From: Babylonia areolata
Lineage: Eukaryota > Mollusca > Gastropoda > Neogastropoda > Buccinidae
NCBI RefSeq assembly: GCF_041734735.1
Contig: NC_134900.1
Location: 33,609,870 to 33,673,869 of the forward strand
Length of the DNA stretch: 64,000 bases
Reading direction: 5' to 3'
The notes under the pieces were generated by a model. The model was not told the origin of the DNA, searched no databases, and saw only the letters and a list, made by a program, of their open reading frames with translations. The position numbers were made by a program, and so were the translations under genes. Positions 45,670 to 55,600 of this stretch are shown one piece after another. Position 1 is the stretch's first letter; each line of letters starts with the position of its first letter.

Positions 45670-48600
45670 TGCACCTCTTCACAAGCAGACAGCACACAGA
45701 AAATGAGTCAGTCAGACCTCACACTCAAGGGTCATCCCCCCCCACACACACACACACACTGTGCACCTCTCCACAACCTGGGCCCAGATAAACAACACAC
45801 AGAAAATAAATTGGTCAGTCAGACCACACAGTCAGGGTTCGTCCACCACACACACACACACACACAAACACAAACATACCATGAACACAACACAACACAA
45901 CACACACACATGCCCACATGACACACAAACGGACAGATATCAGAGTGGTTTGAACACCCATTCTGTATACACTTGCCAGATACATAAACGTCAAATTTGT
46001 TTCCCATCCATTTATTTCTCTCTTTTTTTTGTGGATAGTGTGTTCATTTTCCTTTCAGAAAAGTTTACATTATGTATTACTTTATTTCATTAGCTTGTGT
46101 GCGAGGATGTTTTACACATCAATTTTTACACTGTACTGTGCAAATGAACATTTTTACATGGAAAGGTGCTATGCAAATTGCTTTCTTCTTATTATTACTC
46201 TTGGCAGATCTGAAGGGGTGTGAATCTGTCAGAGCCTGTTGGCGAGCATTGTGCCTGACTTTTTTTGGCCTTTTCTTTCCTGGTTCTGTGGCAGTGTATG
46301 TGGTGAGCTTCGCATAATGTATTTTTAGAGAGTGTGAAGTGTAAACATGTGTATAAGATGATGAGTTACATTGGCTGAAAGGTACTGTTGCTGTATTTTG
46401 TGCTTCGGTGAACTAATTTTATTTTAGCTGCTATTGTCTACTTTTGTGAGTTCAGCTGGCATTCATGTATACCGACAAAAGTGACTGCCTACGAAAGTTT
46501 TTGTTGTGCCTCTACTCTGTTCTGTTGGTTGTGTTTCAAGCAGTTATTCTTAAGCACCATATCTTACAGCATGTTTTAGCCTTCTGACAATATAGTAGTG
46601 GAGTGATGGCCTAGAGGTAACGCGTCCGCCTAGGAAGCAAGAGAATCTGAGCGAGCTGGTTAAAATCACGGCTCAGCCGCCAATATTTTCTCCCCCTCCA
46701 CTAGACCTTGAGTGCGGGTCTGGATGCTAATCATTCGGATGAGATGATAAACCGACGTCCTGTGTGCAGCATGCACTTAGCACGTGTAAAAGATCCCACA
46801 GCAACAAAAGGGTTGTTCCTGGCAAAATTCTGTAGAAAAATCCACTTTGATAGGAAAAAAGAAATAAAACTGCATGCAGGAAAATTTTTTTAAAAAATGG
46901 GTGGCGCTGTAGTGTAGTGATGCACTCTCTCTGGGGAGAGCAGCCCAAATTTCACACAGAGAAATCTGTTGTGATAAAAAGAAATACAAAGTACAACTAC
47001 AAATATATTATGGACAGAACAGTGCGCTACATGCTGTCCTTCCTGCTTTCTGGCCGACAGACAAAGTTGACCTTTGAACCCAAGTGCACAGACTGTGATA
47101 GTAGAACACTGGACTCGATCCACCGACGCACAAAACGTTGTCGGAATAGTGGTGTTAGGGAGACAGGGAGGAAGAAGGGCTTTACACCAGCGCTGCCCAG
47201 TATTATTCTTTTGAACGCCCAGTCAATAAGGAACAAGGTCAACGAGCTTGAAGCAAGTGTTAAATATCTTCAACATTTGACAGAAGCCTGTTTGATTGTT
47301 TTAACTGAGACGTGGCTTACTGGTAAGGACAAGGACCTTCCTCTTCTCAGCTTCAGTCTCGTCAGGTTTGACAGAGTGAAAGAAACCACAAACAAGAAGA
47401 CTGCGGGAGGCGTGTGTGTTTATGTGAACGAATGCTGGTGCAGTAATGTGACTGTGAAGGAGCAGCATTGTTGTTCTAACATTGAGCTGTTGTCTGTGGC
47501 TTTATGCCTTTTTACCTACCCAGAGAATTCAGACAGATCTTTGTGACTGTGGTCTACATCCATCCGGAAGACAACGTAATAGTGTCAGCAGACAATATTA
47601 GGTGGGTGATACAGAAGCAGGAGAGTGCATGCCCAGAGTCTGTTCACCTTGTCATAGGTGACCTCAAGAGCTGCCACCTCAGCAAGCACCTAACCAACTT
47701 CTGACAGTACCTGGACTGCAAGACCTGTGGGGAGGCCATGTTGGACCTCTGCTTTGGGAACATTCTTGGCGCCTTCAAAGCATGGCCCTTCCCAGTTTGG
47801 GACATTCCGTGAACAACGTTGTCCACCTGCTTCCTCAGTACCGCCAGAGGCTGAAGACCAGCAAGCCAGTGACTAAGACTATCCAGATGATGATTCCTGA
47901 GGCAGCTGAGACCCTGGATGGCTGCTTCTAGTGTACGGACTGGGACAGCCTGTTGGAGGCATGCTCGTTGCTTGATGAGCAGGTCGACACCATCACAGCC
48001 CACATGGAATTCTGTGTGGAAATGCTGGTGCCCACACAGCAGGTGAAGGTGTTCCCAGACAGTAAGCCGTGGGTAATGAGGGAGGTTGCCATCATCTTCT
48101 GGCAGTGTCAGCAGGCGTTCAGGGACGGTGACAAGGAGCTGGTGAAGCAAATGCAGAGGGGAGGGCAGAAGGTGTTCCTTGCCAACAGATGGAAGAGAGC
48201 TTCCAGTTCAGTAATTCCAGGCAGCTGTGGTAGAACCTGCAAACCATGACAGTCTACAAGCCCACAAAGAAGTCCCTTACTACAGATGACCCCCAGGCCC
48301 TAGCTGAAGAGCTGAATCACTTCCGTGCTCGCTTCTACCACCGTGATTTCTTCACTGAGCAGGCAGCAGCCATGGCTGAGGTCGACAGACACGGGGACAA
48401 GAGGGAAGTGCTGACAGTGGAGGAGGTGAGCACTGGTTTCAAGCGTGGGAACCTGCGCAGCGTGTGCTGCCCAGATGGTGCCTCTGGTGCTGTCCAGAAG
48501 CGTGAAACAGCTCCCTGGCCCCAGTCTTCACTGCTCTCTTCCAGCAGTCCTTTGACTCCAAGCTACATCCCCACCCACCCCTGGAAAACGTCTGAAATTG

Positions 48601-49549
48601 TCCACATCCCAAAGAAACCCTCCTCCTCAGTCATGAATGACAATCGTCCCATGGCCATGACATCCATCCCTTTCAAATGTTTAGAGCGTCTGGTCCTCCG
48701 GCGTCTGTTGGAGGCCACTCGCCCCCACCAAGATCTGCAGTTCGCAAACCACCCTGATCGCAGTATAGAGGATGCCATCATGACGATCCTGCACTCAGCC
48801 CTGAAGCACCTGGAGAAGCCAAAAATGTATACAAGCATCCTCCTCCTGGACTTCTTGTCAACCTTCAACAGGATCCAGCATGGAGGTGAACCCTATCACT
48901 ACTAGTTGGGCTCACAGCTTTTTCACCAGGTGACCACATTGTGTAAGGATCGGCACCACAAAATCAACACTCCTTCAGACCAACACCAGTGCTCCCCAGG
49001 ACTGCATGATGTCTCCCGCCCTGTTCACCATCAACACAGCAAACTATTGGCGCGCCTCTACCAACGCCACCACGCAGGTCAAGTTCTCAGATGACACCTC
49101 CCTCACTAACTTCATCTCAAATGATGAGACCTCTTACATGAGTGCAGATGAACAGCTGGTAGGGTAGTGCAACAACAACTTCCTGCAACTGAACATAGGC
49201 AAGACCAAGGAGATGGTCGTGGATTTTCGGAGAAATCTGCTGAAGCCGAATCCACTTGCTCCAGATGCTGTTCTTGGCCAAGGCTGTTAAGTGCTTGTGG
49301 GTGATCCTTGATGAGTAGCATATGCTCTCTGTGGAGCTGGGGCACCAGGCCTTGGCAAGGTCGGGCAGAATGCTGAGCATGAGGACCAGGTCCAACAGGT
49401 TCTACAGGTTTATCCCAACTGTAGTGAGACCCAGCAGTTATTTGTAGGAGGCTCTGCTCAAGTGGCTGATCAAGTGATGGGGACCAACCCCCGTTCTATC
49501 CACTGACAGTGTGTGTGTGTGTTAGTGTGTGTGTGTGTTAGTGTTAGTG

Positions 49550-49608
<59 letters not shown>

Positions 49609-52136
49609 CTGTTACTTTTTATTCATTTATTTTAACAATATCCAATAACCATTTTCATGTCGGGAACAAAAATTTTTTTTTGTATTCTGGATTGCTGAGA
49701 AACTGGATTTTGGTTTATGAAATCAGATTTTTGCATTTCTCTCTCTCTTTTTTTTCCAGGGACAAAGACTGAAAAATATGGGGGTGCACAGGTCTGATGT
49801 ATTCATGTATTTGTATCAACAGTGAATCTACAGATTCAGAGTAACCATTGAGCATGCTTCACATGGAATGGTGCTTTTTGAATCAAATCATTATCATTAT
49901 TATCTTTATAAATGAACAGTTACCTGCAATATGAGTTTGCAGACTGTGCTATATAAATCAAATAATAATCATTATTTTAATCATTTTCATAAATGAGCGG
50001 TTACCTGTGGAATGATGTTGCAAGCATCAATTAATTAATCAAATTAATGATGATGATTATTATTTTCATAAATGAACCCATTACCCATGGAATGAGGTTG
50101 CATGTTCCGCTAAATGAATAAAACGATTATTATAATCATCATTTACATAAACGAGCGGTTACCCATGGAATGAGGTTGCAGACTGTGCTAAATAAATAAA
50201 ACCATTTATCATAATCATTATTTTCTTTAACAAGCAGTTACCTGTGGAATGAGGTTGCAGGCTATGCTATCTACATTAAATGCTGATGATGTTGATAATC
50301 ATTATTATTGTTATTTTCATAAACGACCAGTTACCGCTGCCAGAGTAGGCGGAGGAGTTGGTGGATGAACGGAGTCGACCGGAGGGAGTGGAGGGAACGG
50401 AGGCAGTGGAGGAAGTGGAGGAAGTGGAGGGTTCAACTTGGAGACAGGGCCAGAGGTGGAGGGCCCAGAGTGACTGCCGGTCGATCGAGATCGCAACTTA
50501 ATCTTAGCTCGATCGCTCAATCTTATGGCCTGTTATTAATCATGATCGCATGCAAAAAGACAGCGACAAAGAATCGATGACGACAGACAGGCAGAAATTA
50601 CGAAAAACAAAACTTAACCGTATGCAGAGCACAGGAGCAGGAGTCAAGATGGCTGCAGGAAAAAGAGGGCGCTAGTCAGGGATGCAATGGGGAGGTAACC
50701 TACTATTGGAGGTTATCGGCCATAGCTACTTTCGTTTTCTCCGCATTGGGGGATAGTAGTTTGCACAGGACAGGAATCAGACCCCTGCTGGAGTCTGCAC
50801 TAGTGGGCCACGGTTAAGTATGTGTAATTAAATATTATTTTCATAAATATGCAGTTAACTGAGGAGTGAGGTTGCAGGCTGGGCATTACAAATTAAAGGA
50901 TTATCATTAGTAGTAGTACTAGTAGTAGTAGTAGTTTCGTAAATGCATGGTTACCTGTGGGATGAGGTTGTAGGCCCTGAGGGGCACCAGAACGTTGGTG
51001 ATGTAGGTGGCGACGATGGCCCCACTCTCAGGGGTGTGGCGATGGTCATCCCACTCCAGCCAGGCGTCCATCAGAGAGTGGCACACCATGTACTCCCTCA
51101 CGTGGGAATGAAGCAACAGGCTGACAAACACACACACAAAAACTACCTGTCACATGCGGGAATGAAGCAAGAGACTGACACATAACAAAAGCATCACAAG
51201 TGGGTATGAAGCAAGCAGCTGACAAACACACGCACAAAAAAAACCCACCTGCCATACAGGAGAATTAAGAGACTCACACACAGACACACAGACACAGACA
51301 CAAAACCAAACCAAAGCATACATGATGGCAATGACCAAAACAAAACAAAAAACAACAACAAAAAATTACAAAACATTGTTATCATAAGGAAAATGCTGTA
51401 TGCCAAATGCTGATTCCACAAGAAAATGTATCTTGGTGATATTGCTCAAATTGTGAGAAGAAAAAGGAAAATATCCACATTTTATTTTCTTTCTTTTTAT
51501 TATATTTTTTTGCTGCCTCATCAACTAGCACCAGTTCAGTGGCATTCCTCCAGTACCACTCCTCCACAGTGCCCAGCACACTGCCACACCACGTATGTCC
51601 GCTGCAATCCTAGTGCAGACACTCCACAGGGAACCAACAATGTCAGGTCACCAGCAGGCCCTACACCAGAGGAGACCCTGTACTGCTTCTGAGCTACTTT
51701 GGCGGTGTTCAATGGTGCCTGTCCTGATTCAGCATACACAGGATGCCACCTTCTATGCCTTCTGTTACTGAATCCGCCATGAATCTGCCGACACTAAAGA
51801 CCGTTACCAAATCCCTGTTGTCCAAATCCCTGCAACAACAGTCTCAAACAAACCTGCAGACTGTTGCTGAATCCCTACAACAGTAGTCACCCTCGAACCA
51901 CACGACATCCAACACAGACTCTGGCAGATATCACCACCAGCATGAAGCGTGGGGAAAATCCAAAGTCACCATTAGAGCATGGCATGAAAGATATCAGAAT
52001 CCGGGACTTTTTGTGTGTGTGTGATGATGAATGATGATGGAGGTGATGACAAGGCTGCTACAATGGTCCATTCAGGTTTAGGACAATGTGGTAGGGCTGG
52101 AACTGTGACCCTTCACCATCCCCTTTCACTCACTCA

Positions 52137-52175
<39 letters not shown>

Positions 52176-52629
52176 TCTCTCTCTCTCTGATGCCAGTGAG
52201 AAGAACTGAAACCCATCCTGGTGTGGCAATCCTGGCATGTGAATTTTCAACAGAGCTGCCTGACCTGGCAAGTGAGAAACAGTAACTGTTGACCCCATCT
52301 AACAGAATTGTACCTGGATCTGTCAGATCCTGACATTGTCTCACAGTGCAAATGCTGGCTTTTCTTTTTTAAATTTACATGTTGCTGTTTGCAGTGCAGG
52401 TTAAAAAAAGAAATAATTTCTGTGGCTGACAGTCAACTGCAAAAGCATGCCAAAGGCAGTTTTTGTCAAGAGAGTCTGAGATAAAACTGGTCTTGGCTGT
52501 TCAAAACAACAGTTATCTTTGGTGAAACCCAACAAAACAAACATCAGTTAAAGAAAAGGGTTTCACTACTTTGTGTGTGTGTGTGTGTGTTTGTGTGTGT
52601 GTGCACGCACATGCAAGCATTTGTGTGTA

Positions 52630-52677
<48 letters not shown>

Positions 52678-55600
52678 CGCATGTGAGCATTTGGTGATGC
52701 ATGTAAGTTTCTGAAAGTTGGGCAAGTGCAAATTCTGTCCGGGCAAGTGAATTTTCCAGTGACTTGCCTGACTGGGCAAGTGGGAAAAAAAGTTAATGTC
52801 AAGCCCTGAGACACCTGTAGTGTTGGCCAGGAAACCGGAGCAACACTCCAAAAGATGCATGCATCAAGTGTGTGGTCTCAGTCTCCCCATTTGAGCCTAT
52901 GGCTCACTCACTCAGCTCTGGGAAGGAACCAGCTGAAGGAAACAATCCACACACTCAAAGCCATGTCATCCTACCTGTCAGTTCTTGATTGATGCTAACC
53001 ACTTTGCCAGAGCAATTTCTTCCCTAGCAACTCCCCACAGATAGCTCATTTTTATCATTATCATTGTTTATATCATGAAAAAAAAAGAACTGTCTATGGG
53101 GAGTTGCCAGCGAAGACATATCCATCCCCAGCAAGTTAACACACCTAAAATCATACAATATAACAACAACAAAAAACAAATAAAGATAAACACCTACCCA
53201 GAACCACACTGCACACACACCCTTACCACATCTGCATGATGGCGGCCGGACAAGCAGCCATGTGGGTGTAGACATTCTCAACAAAAGGGATCACCTCTCT
53301 CCAGGTCCCTTGCTCCGCCAAGGCTTGGATGCCAATCACTGTTGCTGCTTCCTGCACTTTGTCAAGTCTGAGAACAAAGCCACAGCATTGTAATGTATTG
53401 TAATGCATTGTATTGTATTGTATTGTATTGTATTGTAAAAATGTATTCAGATTCAGACGACGGAATGGAATAGCATTTTCCAAAAATAAAAATCCATCAC
53501 ACGCAGTACATGTGATTTTGTGATTAGCCAAGCAGAGTGCGCTATTCTGGGTCACTCCACAACCAAATGGTATGACTGACCAGCCTGTAATGTGTGGCCT
53601 GTCTCACACACACACTGACAAAGTCACTGACCGGTCACGTGCTCGCGTGCCAGCCTGTTAGCAAAGTGGCATCTGAAGCGGGTTCTTCCCAAAATGTTGC
53701 GGAGCGAATAAGGCAGCGACGGCAATGTTTTAGTGTTGCTGAAGTACTTGAAATGCTACAAACTGAAGGGTCCGACATCGAAGAGGTGGATGATTATGAA
53801 GAAGAAAGTGAATTAAGTGCAGAAAGTGAGCATGGGTATGGTGATTCGGGGTGAAAAATTGGCATTATTTTCTACATAATGGCAAAACTGTAAAAATAAG
53901 ATGAGAAATTTGATTTTTTTTATATATGTAATAGCCCAACACGTAATAAACCAGTTCTGAAAGTTTCATTTTCCGACTCTGTATTTTGTATTTTTTGTAA
54001 TTTTTTTTTCAAACCCTTACCCTGTGGGGAAAAGCAAGGGAGAAAACTTGCCTGTCCCGAGTGAGTTAAGGTGCTTATCTGCCAACAAAGTGTTTGTGAG
54101 GATCTAGGTCCACAACCACCTCTCACCCTTTCTACAAAGTTTGACTGGAAAATCAAACTGAGTGTTTAGTTTTTCTGGATGAGACAATAAACTGAGGTCA
54201 CATGTGCAGCATGCACTTGGCGAACAGATTAAGAACCCATGGCAACAAAAGTGTTGTCCTCTGGCAAAATTATGTTAAAAAGAAATCCACTCATTTAGGT
54301 ACACAAATATATAAGCATGCACTCAAGGCCTGACAAGCACATTAGGTTATACTGCTGTCAGGCATCTGCCTAGCAGATGTGGTGTAGCAAGTCTGGATAT
54401 GTCTGAACGCAGTGACGCCTCCTTGATATACTGACACTGGAACTGTATTGTATCAAACTGTGTTACTTTTTATCACAACAGATTTCTCTGTGTGAAATTC
54501 AGGCTGCTTTTCCTGAGGAGGACACATCACCACGGTGCAGCACCACCACCCCCTCACCTTCTTTTTTTTTCTTAATTTTCCTGTCTGCAAGCTAGATTCC
54601 TTTTAATATCAAAGTGGATTTTTCTCCAAACTTTTGCCAGAGAGTTTCTTTGTTTATTCATTGGCTGCAAGTATCACATTTGCTCATACAACAAGTGGGT
54701 TTTTACATACATACATAATGATTTTTTACCCGGCTTTTATCCCAGGTCAGCACATGTGCAGACAGAACTCATACCAAAGCCCCCTTCATGTGTACACACA
54801 TGCAGAACATAAAATACACACATTAAATATCCCACAATCCATGTTAATTTGGAAAGTGATGCAAACCCGAACCTACCCAGCATGCACACCTCTGAAAAAG
54901 GAATTTTTTTTTTCCCTTAAATTACGTTTATCTAACATCCTTACAGTGACCCACTAGTGCAGACTCAGGTAGGGAGTCTGATTCCTGTCCTGTGTAAACT
55001 ACTATCCACCTATGCGGAGAAAATGAAAGTAGCTATGGCCAATAACCTTCCGGAAGTAGGTTACCTCCCCTCTGTACCTGAACCTACTCAGCATGCACAC
55101 CTCTGAAAATGGAGTATAACTGCCTGAGGTAAAAGCTACTCAAATCCACAGTGTAAACCTTTAGAACCTCAGAAGTTCTGCATGTAAGAATGGTGCAAAT
55201 TTCAACTGACTCAAGACAGGTTTGTTGTCTATACACAAATACAAAAATTCATTGTTCAACAAGTACAAAAGTAAAAGAACGAGTGGGGAAAACTACTCCA
55301 AATGCCTTTCCCCAAGGACAACATCATGCTGAAACGGTCTCAAACTCAGATCACTGGTGGGCAATGGATCAGTAGTTCAACATCTATCCAACTTAGCCAT
55401 AGTGCCCTCTTGAACTTCCAATTTCAGTTTCTCAATGAGGTGTCACTGCATTTGGACAATTCCATACACACTGCACAAAACCTGCTAGGCAGAAGCCTGA
55501 CCAGCAGCATAACCCAACACATTATGTTAGGCCCAGAGTGGATGCACGTATCATATTTGTGTACCTATCAGAGTGTATTCTACAGAATTTTGCCAGAGGA

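Larger units (their letters stand above)
49921..50975 (-). repeat. Tandem array of PEX26 exon 3 donor copies
   Basis: The genuine boundary (minus strand CTCATCCCACAG|gtaaccatgcat) is repeated into the intron about every 75-85 bp. Copies occur at about 49921, 50001, 50081, 50159, 50238, 50329 (partial) and 50852. Each has about 21 nt of exon-like sequence (plus-strand reading ctgtggaatgaggttgcagg), the donor and cataaatgagc-type intron sequence, separated by AT-rich spacers. Copies at 49921, 50001 and 50238 retain cag|gtaac. An unrelated insertion interrupts the array at 50342-50850. Confidence 0.93.
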
